Below, piece after piece: positions 38,791 to 47,647 of a stretch of 64,000 nucleotides of DNA; positions within the stretch are counted from its first letter, which is position 1; each line of letters starts with the position of its first letter. The DNA is taken from assembly GCF_019634775.1 (NCBI RefSeq), contig NZ_JAHCAS010000002.1, forward strand, positions 372,001 to 436,000, in the 5' to 3' direction. The DNA is from Dokdonella sp. (GTDB lineage: Bacteria > Pseudomonadota > Gammaproteobacteria > Xanthomonadales > Rhodanobacteraceae). The translations under genes and the position numbers were made by a program. The notes beneath the pieces are model-generated. The model had not been told where the DNA came from. It saw only the letters and a program-made list of their open reading frames with translations, and did no database searches.

Positions 38791-40093
38791 TGGTGGAGCC
38801 GCTGCTCGAATCGCTGCTTGCGCCTACGGCCGAGGCCGATGCACCAGGACCGGACTGGCTCGGTGCAGCCCGTCGTCATGCGCGCGAGGTCCTCGCCCGC
38901 GATGGATTGCCAGGTCCGCGCAATGAAGCCTGGAGGTACACGAATCTGCGCGCGCTGGCGCAGCGCCGTCACGCCAATGGCGATGCACAGGCGGGCACGC
39001 GTGCGGTCGATCCGACTCTGGTCGGACTGCCTGGCCTGGATGGCACGCGCCTCGTCTTCGTCAATGGCGCGTTCCGCGCCGATCTTTCGCGCCTGCCGAC
39101 AACGGCCGGCATTTCTGCCGTGCCGCTGGCCGCCGCGCTCGCCGCGGGTTCCGCCGCGCTGCAGGCGAGCTTCGAGCAGCCGCTAGACGATCCGGCACTC
39201 GCATTCGCGCGCCTCAACACGGCACTCGCCGGCGATGGTCTCGTGCTGCGTGTCGCCGCCGGCGTGCAGGTGGACGAGCGCGTGCACGTGGTGATGCTCG
39301 GCGCCGGAACAGGGCCGCTGGCGTGGAACCTGCGTCTGGTCGTCGAGCTCGGCGCGGGCAGCGCCATGACGCTCGTCGAACACCACGCCAGCGACGCGGA
39401 CGATGCTCATCTCGGCAACGCGGTCGGACACTTCACGCTCGGTGACGGTGCGCGGCTCGACCTGCTGCAGCTCCAGGCTGCGGCCGAGACGGCAACACGC
39501 ATCCGCCGCAATACGTTCACGCTTGGAACCGATGCCGCGCTGAACCTGCGCACCCTCGAACTCGGTGGCGCGCTGGCACGTCACGATCTCGTCGTCGACC
39601 TCGATGGTGATCGCGCGCGCTGTACTTCACGGGGTGTATTCGTCGCGCGCGCACGTCAGCATGTCGACATGCACATCGACGTGCGCCACCTTGCCCGCGA
39701 CACCGCCTGCGACCTGGTCTGGCGCGGCGTCGCCGGCGGTCGCGCGCGCGGCATCCTGCATGGCGCGATCACCGTCGAACCTGGTGCCGACGGCAGCGAT
39801 GCCAGCCTCGACACGAAGAACCTGCTGCTCTCGGCGCAGGCCGAGATCGACGCCCAGCCGGTGCTGGAAATCCACGCCGACGAGGTCAAGGCCGCGCACG
39901 GTGCGACGGTTGGTCGCCTCGATGAACGCGCCCTGTTCTACCTGCGCACGCGTGGCTTGCCGGAAGCCGAAGCGCGTGCACTGTTGACCCTGGCGTTCTG
40001 CCGCGTTGCCATCGATTCGCTGGAAAACATGGCCTTGCGCGAGCACATCGACGGCCTGCTGCTGGAACGTCTTCCAGTGCGCGAGGAGGGCGT

Positions 40094-40097
<4 letters not shown>
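38790..40097 (+). CDS. sufD: Fe-S cluster assembly protein SufD
   Basis: 435-aa partner of SufB. RNEAWRYTNLRAL near the N-terminus and the C-terminal AEIDAQPVLEIHADEVKAAHGATVG block (split: QPVLEIHADEVK, AAHGATVGRLDE) are SufD hallmarks, with FYLRTRGLPEAEAR after it. Start at ATG 38790 within the TGATG junction with sufC. Overlaps sufS by GTGA. Confidence 0.95.
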
Positions 40098-41319
<1,222 letters not shown>

Positions 41320-41323
<4 letters not shown>

Positions 41324-41862
41324 GCCGCACGTACTCGATCGCCACGGTGGACGATGTGCCGGCCCTCGTTGCCCTCGTCGAATCGGCGTATCGCGGTGAT
41401 GCGAGCAGGGTGGGGTGGACCACCGAAGCCGACCTGCTCGATGGCCAACGCATCGACCCGGACGGGCTCCGCGAACTCATCACCAATCCGCTCGCGCGCG
41501 TGCTGCTCGTGCGCGAGGGCGCGCAGTTGCTGGCTTGCTGCGAGCTGCGCCGCGAGGGTGACGACGCCTACTTCGGCATGTTCTCGGTCAGGCCCGACCG
41601 CCAGGGCTGCGGTCTCGGCGGCCAGCTGTTGCGCGAGGCCGAGCGCATTGCCCGCGACGATTGGCATTGCCACGGCATGCGCATGACGGTCATCGATGTC
41701 CGCGAAGAACTGATCGCCTGGTACCAGCGGCGCGGCTTTGCGCGCACCGGCGAGCATCAGCCGTTCCCGTACGGCGACGCGCGTTTCGGCATCCCGAAGC
41801 GCGACGATCTTCGTTTCGAGATCCTGTACAAGCCCCTGCGTCCGTCCCTGCCGGAAGCGTAG
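41320..41862 (+). CDS. GNAT-family N-acetyltransferase
   Basis: 180-aa acetyltransferase. The acetyl-CoA loop is in FSVRPDRQGCGLGGQLLREAE (RQGCGLG), and YQRRGFARTGEHQPFPY is the typical GNAT C-terminus. Substrate unknown. It starts by ATGA overlap with sufS, making it the last coupled gene of the suf operon; whether it acts in Fe-S metabolism is inference from position only. Confidence 0.88.
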
Positions 41863-41982
41863 CGATCAGGACACGCAGGCCGCGCCATGGGCGCGGCTGG
41901 GTGGGGGCGCGGCCGTTGTCGCTGGCTGCGCTCCGCACGCTGGCGCGGGGCTCCGCGGCAATCGACCGCAAGCCTGTTGCAA

Positions 41983-42012
41983 TTGCGAACGATTCTCATC
42001 TTGTGCTGTAAT
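41983..42012 (+). promoter_or_regulatory. Fur-box promoter of the PepSY-ApbE operon
   Basis: TTGCGA (41983-41988) and TGTAAT (42007-42012) with 18-base spacing form a good sigma-70 promoter. TGCGAACGATTCTCA (41984-41998) on the reverse reads TGAGAAT-C-GTTCGCA, close to the Fur 7-1-7 consensus, and overlaps the -35 box and spacer. Iron-bound Fur would repress the operon. Confidence 0.75.
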
Positions 42013-42036
42013 CCGCCGGGTTCGAGGCAGGAAATC

Positions 42037-42669
42037 GTGCGCGTGGGCAAGCCAGTGGACGCGAAGCGCCGGTCGTACTGGCTGAAGACCCTGCATCAGT
42101 GGCACTGGATCAGCTCGGCGATCTGCCTGATCGGCATCCTGCTGTTCAGCCTCACCGGCATCACGCTCAACCATGCAGGTCAGATCGAGGCCAGGCCAGC
42201 GGTCGAGACGCGCACAGCCGAGCTGCCGACGGAGCTGCTGGCGATGCTCGCCGATGGCGGCACAGACACCAAGGCGCCACTGCCGGCGGCATTGCGCGAC
42301 TGGTTCGTTCACGCCATGGATGTGCGCATTGGCGACCGCATCGGCGAGTGGTCGGAGGCCGAGGTCTACGTGTCGATGCCGCGGCCAGGTGGCGACGCCT
42401 GGCTCAGCATCGATCGGGTGACCGGTGCGGTCGAGTACGAGCGCACCGATCGCGGCTGGATTTCGTACCTCAACGATCTGCACAAGGGACGCAACACCGG
42501 CACGGCATGGAGCTGGTTCATCGATCTCTTCGCCGTTGCCTGCATCGTGTTCTCGGTCACCGGTTTCTTCCTGCTGCAGTTGCATGCGCGGCAAAGGCCG
42601 ATGACTTGGCCGCTGGTTGGCCTTGGTTTCGTGGTCATGCTGCTCGTGGCCATCCTGTTCATCCATTGA
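42037..42669 (+). CDS. PepSY-associated TM domain protein, putative heme-binding electron carrier
   Basis: 210-aa inner-membrane protein with three helices (about 25-45, 165-187, 190-208) and a periplasmic loop of PepSY type (SEAEVYVSMPRPGGDAWLSI). Histidines His20, His23 and His46 (WLKTLHQWHW, TLNHAGQIE), and one in DLHKGRNTG, are placed to bind heme near the helix ends. No ATG fits; GTG 42037 follows GGCAGGAAATC. First gene of a Fur-controlled operon, so a role moving electrons for iron acquisition is inferred. Confidence 0.78.
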   Translation: MRVGKPVDAKRRSYWLKTLHQWHWISSAICLIGILLFSLTGITLNHAGQIEARPAVETRTAELPTELLAMLADGGTDTKAPLPAALRDWFVHAMDVRIGDRIGEWSEAEVYVSMPRPGGDAWLSIDRVTGAVEYERTDRGWISYLNDLHKGRNTGTAWSWFIDLFAVACIVFSVTGFFLLQLHARQRPMTWPLVGLGFVVMLLVAILFIH

Positions 42670-42680
42670 CGAGGTTGCCG

Positions 42681-43196
42681 ATGCGAGTGCGCCTGCTTCC
42701 CTTGCCCCTGCTGTTTGTCACCGGCCTTGCTGCCGCCGGTTCGGTCAACGTGACCGTCGAGATCCCGCGCATCGATGCGTCGGAATACCACCGTCCCTAT
42801 GTCGCCGTGTGGATCGAGAAGCCTGACCAGAGCGTCGCCGCCAACCTTGCTGTCTGGTACATGCAGAAGGACACCAGCGAAGGTGCGGGTACGAAATGGC
42901 TGGCCGACCTGCGCCAGTGGTGGCGGCGCAGCGGCCGCGACCAGACCATGCCGATCGATGGCATCAGCGGAGCGACGCGTCCGGTCGGCCAGCATCAACT
43001 CAAGTTCGACACCGCCAAGGCGCCGTTCGCGAACCTCGAACCCGGCAAGTACGGCCTGGTCGTCGAAGCGGCGCGTGAAGTCGGTGGTCGCGAACTCGTG
43101 CGCATACCGTTCGACTGGCCAGCGGCGTCCACCGCGCATCTCGAAGCGAAAGGCTCGCACGAGCTTGGCGCGATCAAGCTCGACCTCAATCCCTGA
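42681..43196 (+). CDS. exported DUF2271 protein with FMN-attachment motif
   Basis: 171 aa with signal peptide ([20 protein letters not shown]). The mature protein matches DUF2271 ([21 protein letters not shown], then [11 protein letters not shown]). [13 protein letters not shown] contains D-G-x-S-G-A-T (Asp93-Thr99), the site at which ApbE covalently links FMN to Thr in NqrC/RnfG-type proteins. ApbE is encoded two genes downstream, so this is very likely a periplasmic flavoprotein receiving electrons from the PepSY membrane protein. Confidence 0.85.
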   Translation: MRVRLLPLPLLFVTGLAAAGSVNVTVEIPRIDASEYHRPYVAVWIEKPDQSVAANLAVWYMQKDTSEGAGTKWLADLRQWWRRSGRDQTMPIDGISGATRPVGQHQLKFDTAKAPFANLEPGKYGLVVEAAREVGGRELVRIPFDWPAASTAHLEAKGSHELGAIKLDLNP

Positions 43197-43218
43197 TTCC
43201 GATTCCCGGAGCGATGTG

Positions 43219-44031
43219 ATGAAGACTGTTTCCAAGACCTGGATTTTCGCCGCCGTGGCGCTGGCCCTGCCGCTGTCCGCGCAGGCACACAAGGCCTGGC
43301 TGCTGCCGTCGGACACCGTGCTGTCGGCGAAGGATCCGTGGATCACCGTCGACGCAGCGGTGTCGAACGACCTGTTCTATTTCAACCACGTGCCGCTGCG
43401 CCTGGACAACCTCGCCATCACCGCACCAGACGGCAGCACCGTACCGGCACAGAACATGGCGACCGGCAAGTACCGCAGCACGTTCGACGTGCACCTGACC
43501 CAGACCGGCACCTACCGCATCGCGGTAGTCAATGCCGGGCTCTCCGCGGTTTGGGAAGAGGACGGCAAGCCGAAGCGCTGGCGCGGCAAGGTCGAGGATT
43601 TCGCGAAGGATGTGCCGAAGGAAGCGAAGAACCTGAAGGTTTCCCAGGCCGCTGGCCGCATCGAAACCTTCGTCACCGCCGGGCGGCCGAACGACTCTGC
43701 GCTCAAGCCGACCGGTGTCGGCATCGAACTCGTGCCGGTCACCCATCCGAATGACCTGTTCGCCGGCGAGCCGGCGACCTTCAAGCTGCTGCTCGACGGC
43801 CGGCCGGCAGCTGGGCTCGACATCGAGATCATTCCCGACGGCATCCGCTATCGCGACAAGCAGAACGAGTTGGCTGCGACCACCGACAAGGACGGTGCGT
43901 TCAGCGTGACTTGGCCGGCAGCGGGCCGATACTGGATGGAAACCGTCGTGCAGGATGCCAAGACCTCGCTGCCGCAGGCGCAGGAGCGTCGCGCGAGCTA
44001 CGTCGCCACGTTCGAGGTGCTGCCGCAGTAA
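43219..44031 (+). CDS. exported DUF4198 protein
   Basis: 270 aa. Signal peptide ends ALPLSAQA and leaves His24 as the first mature residue (HKAWLLPSD), a placement that in related DUF4198/NikM-type and copper proteins binds metal. Two beta-sandwich regions follow; the second opens [20 protein letters not shown] and has [23 protein letters not shown]4198 proteins are linked with transition-metal uptake; the metal here is unknown, and iron regulation is suggested only by the operon promoter. Confidence 0.82.
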   Translation: MKTVSKTWIFAAVALALPLSAQAHKAWLLPSDTVLSAKDPWITVDAAVSNDLFYFNHVPLRLDNLAITAPDGSTVPAQNMATGKYRSTFDVHLTQTGTYRIAVVNAGLSAVWEEDGKPKRWRGKVEDFAKDVPKEAKNLKVSQAAGRIETFVTAGRPNDSALKPTGVGIELVPVTHPNDLFAGEPATFKLLLDGRPAAGLDIEIIPDGIRYRDKQNELAATTDKDGAFSVTWPAAGRYWMETVVQDAKTSLPQAQERRASYVATFEVLPQ

Positions 44032-44038
44032 CGGGCTG

Positions 44039-44068
44039 TCCCTTCTCCCCGCACGCGGGGAGAAGGGA
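44039..44068. repeat. 14-bp palindrome between DUF4198 gene and apbE
   Basis: Perfect arms TCCCTTCTCCCCGC / GCGGGGAGAAGGGA with a 2-base loop, 8 bases after the DUF4198 stop. No T-run follows. This CTTCTCCC-GGGAGAAG type is a frequent intergenic element in xanthomonads and may tune expression inside the operon. Confidence 0.75.
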
Positions 44069-44087
44069 GGCGACAGGCCGAGCTTTC

Positions 44088-45104
44088 ATGAAAGCACTGT
44101 TCGTTCCGCTCCTGCTCGCGCTGTTCGCATCCGCCTGCACGCCACGCGCCGGCATCGTCACCCTCGCCGGCGAGTCGATGGGCTCGACCTGGACGGTCAA
44201 GTATGTCGGCCGCGACGATACCGCGGCACGGGTGCGTGCAGCGATCGAACACGAGCTCGCCGACATCGACGCGCAGATGAGCACGTGGAAGTCGGAGTCG
44301 CCGCTGAGCCGCTACAACACGGCGGAGGCCGGCACATGGCATGACTGGCCCGAATCGCTATTCACGGTCGTGCAGGCGGCACTTGCACTCGCCGCCGACA
44401 CCGGGGGCGCCTATGACCCGACCGTTGGTCCGCTGGTCGAGCTGTGGGGCTTTGGCCCCGGCAAGGCGCGGCGCGAACCGCCGGCTGCCGACGAGATCGA
44501 AGCCATGCGTGCGCGCGTCGGTTGGCGCAAGGTACGCCTGGATGTCGAGCACCGTCGTGTGTTCCAGCCCGGCGGCTTGTACCTCGACCTGTCGTCGATC
44601 GCACCGGGTTATGCGACCGATCGCATTGGCGCGTACCTCGAAGCGCAGGGATGTGCCGACTACCTCGTTGAGATCGGCGGTGAACTGCGCGCCCGCGGAA
44701 GCAAGCCCGACGGCAGCGACTGGCAGGTCGCGATCCAGCGTCCGCTCGACAACGACAGCAGCGACGGAGCGATCGATGTCCAGCGCATCATCGCCCTGCG
44801 CGATGCCGCGCTCGGCTCGTCGGGCGACTACCGGCACTTCTTCGAGGACCAGGGACGCCGCTACGCGCATCGCATTGATCCGCGTACCGGCTGGCCGCTC
44901 GACAACGATGTCGCGTCGGTGACCGCATTGGCCGAGCGCGGTATCGATGCCGATCCGTTCGCCACCGCGTTGAGCGTGCTCGGTCCAGACGCCGGGCTGG
45001 CCTGGGCACGCGAGCGCGGTGTTGCTGTGCTGTTCATCCTGCGCAGCGGTGGGCGTTTCGAGGAACGCATGAGCGACGATTTCGCCGCGAGGCTGACCCA
45101 GTGA
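44088..45104 (+). CDS. apbE: FAD:protein FMN transferase
   Basis: 338-aa lipoprotein (lipobox FASAC, Cys17) that transfers FMN from FAD to Thr/Ser of target proteins in the periplasm. Blocks GESMGSTWTVKY, MSTWKSESPLSRYN, LDLSSIAPGYATD and YAHRIDPRTGWP match ApbE. Its predicted substrate is the DUF2271 protein two genes upstream. Ends by GTGA overlap with the flavoprotein gene. Confidence 0.94.
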   Translation: MKALFVPLLLALFASACTPRAGIVTLAGESMGSTWTVKYVGRDDTAARVRAAIEHELADIDAQMSTWKSESPLSRYNTAEAGTWHDWPESLFTVVQAALALAADTGGAYDPTVGPLVELWGFGPGKARREPPAADEIEAMRARVGWRKVRLDVEHRRVFQPGGLYLDLSSIAPGYATDRIGAYLEAQGCADYLVEIGGELRARGSKPDGSDWQVAIQRPLDNDSSDGAIDVQRIIALRDAALGSSGDYRHFFEDQGRRYAHRIDPRTGWPLDNDVASVTALAERGIDADPFATALSVLGPDAGLAWARERGVAVLFILRSGGRFEERMSDDFAARLTQ

Positions 45105-46738
45105 GTGCACCGATCGATCGCCGCGCGTGGCTCGGCAACCTTGCCGTCGCGGGTCTGCTCAGCGTGATCGCCTTGTTGCTGCTTGCCTGGCAGCGTGGCT
45201 CGCTCGGCTGGAGCGATCCGGGCCCGGTGCGCGTCGCCGCGGCGGTTCTGGTCGTCGTCGCCTATGCCGGGGCCTGGGGTGCCGGCTGGAGCTTGCGTCG
45301 ACGTCGCCAGCGCGCCGCGCAGGTGTCGGTGGGGCCGCGTGCTTCAGTCGCGAAATCCGTACTGGTCGCATGGGCAAGCCAGACCGGCGTCGCCGAGCAA
45401 GTCGCCCGGCAGACCGCGGAGTCGCTCGCAATGGCGGGTGTGGTCGTCGAAACCCGCCCTTTCGGTGAACTCGATGCCGCGCAGCTTGCTGGCGTGCGCC
45501 GTGCGCTGTTCGTCGTCAGTACGACCGGCGAGGGTGATGCGCCCGACATGGCAGCGGACTTCGAGCGCCACCTCGTTGAAGCCAGGCTCGATCTTGCGCA
45601 TCTCCACTACGGCGTGCTCGCACTCGGCGACCGGGAGTACGTCAATTTCTGCGCATTCGGTCATCGCGTCGAGCGTTGGTTGCAGGACGCGGGGGCTACG
45701 CCACTGTTCGACCTGGTCGAAGTCGATGACGGCGACGAAGGAGCGTTGCGACATTGGCAGCATCATCTCGGCCAGTTGGCCGGCCGCAGCGATCTGCCGG
45801 ACTGGAGCAGCCCGAACTACGCGACATGGCGACTGGTCGAACGTCGCCTTGCCAACCCCGGCAGTGCCGGCGCGCCGTGCTTCGCGCTCGGCCTGAAGCC
45901 GGATGATCCCGCGCAGCTGCATTGGCGTGCCGGCGACATCGCCGAGATCGGGCCTTGCCATGCGGCTGCCGTGATCGATGCCTGGCTTGCCGCGAGCGGG
46001 CTCGACGGCGAGGTTCAGCTCGGTGACCACGGCAGCGTTCGATCGCTGCGTGATGTGCTCGCGCGCAGTGTGCTGCCCGCACCTGCCGATGTTTCAGGTC
46101 AATCGATCCATGCCGTCGTCGAACGCCTCGTTCCGCTACCGCATCGCGAGTATTCGATCGCCTCGGTGCCGGCTGATGGTGTGCTCGAATTGCTGCTGCG
46201 GCAGATGCGCGGCAGCGACGGCCGCCTCGGCCTCGGCAGCGGCTGGCTGACCGAATGGGCACCACTCGGTGCTCGCGTTGCCCTGCGCATCCGCGCCAAT
46301 ACCAACTTCCATGCGCCCGACGATGCGCGTCCACTGATCCTCGTGGGCAACGGCACCGGCATCGCCGGCCTGCGCGCCCTGCTGCGCGAACGCATCTCCC
46401 GCGGCCATCGACGCAACTGGCTGGTGTTCGGTGAACGCCATGCCGAGCATGACTACTACTGGCGTGACGAGATCGAAACCTGGCAACGCAAGGGTGACAT
46501 TGAACGTCTTGATGCGGTGTTCTCGCGCGATGGCGCCGCACGCGAATATGTCCAGCACCGCCTCGCTGCGCGCGCCGACGAACTGCGTGCGTGGGTCGCA
46601 GAGGGTGCCTCGATCCATGTCTGTGGCAGTCTCGAAGGCATGGCGCCCGGAGTTGATGCCATTCTGCGCGCAACGCTCGGTGCCGACGCCGTCCAGGGCA
46701 TGCTGGCCAGTGGGCGCTATCGGCGTGACGTGTACTGA
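45101..46738 (+). CDS. membrane-anchored CysJ-like flavodoxin/ferredoxin-NADP reductase
   Basis: 545 aa. Two N-terminal membrane helices (about 13-32 and 43-63) are fused to a flavodoxin domain (FMN loop ASQTGVAEQVA, then VSTTGEGDAPDM) and a CysJ/cytochrome P450 reductase-like FAD and NADPH module (HREYSIASVP, VGNGTGIAGLRALL) ending in the characteristic YRRDVY. Unlike soluble CysJ it is tethered, and no cysI follows. It would pass NADPH electrons to the PepSY membrane protein; sulfite reduction is unlikely. Confidence 0.88.
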   Translation: MSAPIDRRAWLGNLAVAGLLSVIALLLLAWQRGSLGWSDPGPVRVAAAVLVVVAYAGAWGAGWSLRRRRQRAAQVSVGPRASVAKSVLVAWASQTGVAEQVARQTAESLAMAGVVVETRPFGELDAAQLAGVRRALFVVSTTGEGDAPDMAADFERHLVEARLDLAHLHYGVLALGDREYVNFCAFGHRVERWLQDAGATPLFDLVEVDDGDEGALRHWQHHLGQLAGRSDLPDWSSPNYATWRLVERRLANPGSAGAPCFALGLKPDDPAQLHWRAGDIAEIGPCHAAAVIDAWLAASGLDGEVQLGDHGSVRSLRDVLARSVLPAPADVSGQSIHAVVERLVPLPHREYSIASVPADGVLELLLRQMRGSDGRLGLGSGWLTEWAPLGARVALRIRANTNFHAPDDARPLILVGNGTGIAGLRALLRERISRGHRRNWLVFGERHAEHDYYWRDEIETWQRKGDIERLDAVFSRDGAAREYVQHRLAARADELRAWVAEGASIHVCGSLEGMAPGVDAILRATLGADAVQGMLASGRYRRDVY

Positions 46739-46892
46739 GGGAGCAGGGGATCGGGGCGATTCCGCGGGCGCGGTGGCAATTGCGGTCGAACGATCCCGAG
46801 TTTCCTCAAGGATGCATCCTTAACGCCCGTTTAGCGCGCTCCGCGTATGCTGCGCGCGCCACGGCGCACCCCCGCGCCCCGCTTGTCCCTGA

Positions 46893-47636
46893 ATGCCCCA
46901 ACCGGACGCCGTCACCGTTGCGACACCCGTTCCGAGTGCGAGCGAGACGGCCGGGCTTCGGCTTGCCTATGCCGGCAGGCTGCGCGTCCGCGAGCGCAAA
47001 TGGCATGCTCCGCAGGTCGCCCCGCGCACGATCGGCGTGCTGGTTTTCCTCGCGGTGCTCGCCAATATCGCCTGGATCGTCGCCCTCGATCACGTGATGG
47101 TGGTGGCGCCGCATGGGGATTCGCGCGATGCGATCCTCGTCACCATCATCGAACCGGTCGAGCCGCTGCCGATCCCCGACGAGCCGCAACCGGCGGTGTT
47201 TGCACGCAAACCGTCGCGCATCGTCGTGCAGCCTCCCGAGGCGAAACTCAAGCCGCCGCCGCTGCAGTCCGAAGAGTCGTCGACGACGAGCGCGCGCATC
47301 GGTGCCGCCGGCACGCCCGCGCCGCAACTGTTCAATCCGGATGGTTCGTTACGCATGCCCGAGGTGGAGACGCGCATCGGCCCCGAGCGCATCGACAATC
47401 CGCAGGAAGCCGGCAAGGCGCGCTGGGCCGAGATCGCACAGCGCGGCGAGAATCCGCTCGATTGCCAGCGTACACGCTTCGCTGGCGCGTTCCGCGCCGA
47501 CCAGAGTGTCGGCGATGCGTTCGCCGGCAAGTACCTCAGCTGGATCGGTCTTGCCGACGGCGAGGCGATCGCCGAACGCAAGCGCCAGCGTGCGCAGCGT
47601 GCGGCAGACGGTTGCGATCCGCCGCCGCAGGATTGA
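46893..47636 (+). CDS. bitopic proline-rich protein of unknown function
   Basis: 247 aa, not recognised. One membrane helix (about 46-66, IGVLVFLAVLANIAWIVALD) follows a 45-residue cytoplasmic part. Beyond it lies a Pro-rich periplasmic stretch (PLPIPDEPQPAVFARKP, LKPPPLQ), then a globular C-terminal half with NPLDCQRTRFAGAFRADQ and two Cys (DCQRT, DGCDPP) that may pair. The architecture recalls TonB/energiser-type proteins but no TonB C-terminal motif is present. Start ATG 46893; convergent with the Mo-hydroxylase genes. Confidence 0.65.
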   Translation: MPQPDAVTVATPVPSASETAGLRLAYAGRLRVRERKWHAPQVAPRTIGVLVFLAVLANIAWIVALDHVMVVAPHGDSRDAILVTIIEPVEPLPIPDEPQPAVFARKPSRIVVQPPEAKLKPPPLQSEESSTTSARIGAAGTPAPQLFNPDGSLRMPEVETRIGPERIDNPQEAGKARWAEIAQRGENPLDCQRTRFAGAFRADQSVGDAFAGKYLSWIGLADGEAIAERKRQRAQRAADGCDPPPQD

Positions 47637-47647
47637 TCAGGGCATCC

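Noticed and set aside
44039..44068. Hairpin after the DUF4198 gene as an operon-ending terminator
   Set aside because: No T-tract, and apbE continues the functional unit 20 bases later; treated as an intergenic palindrome.
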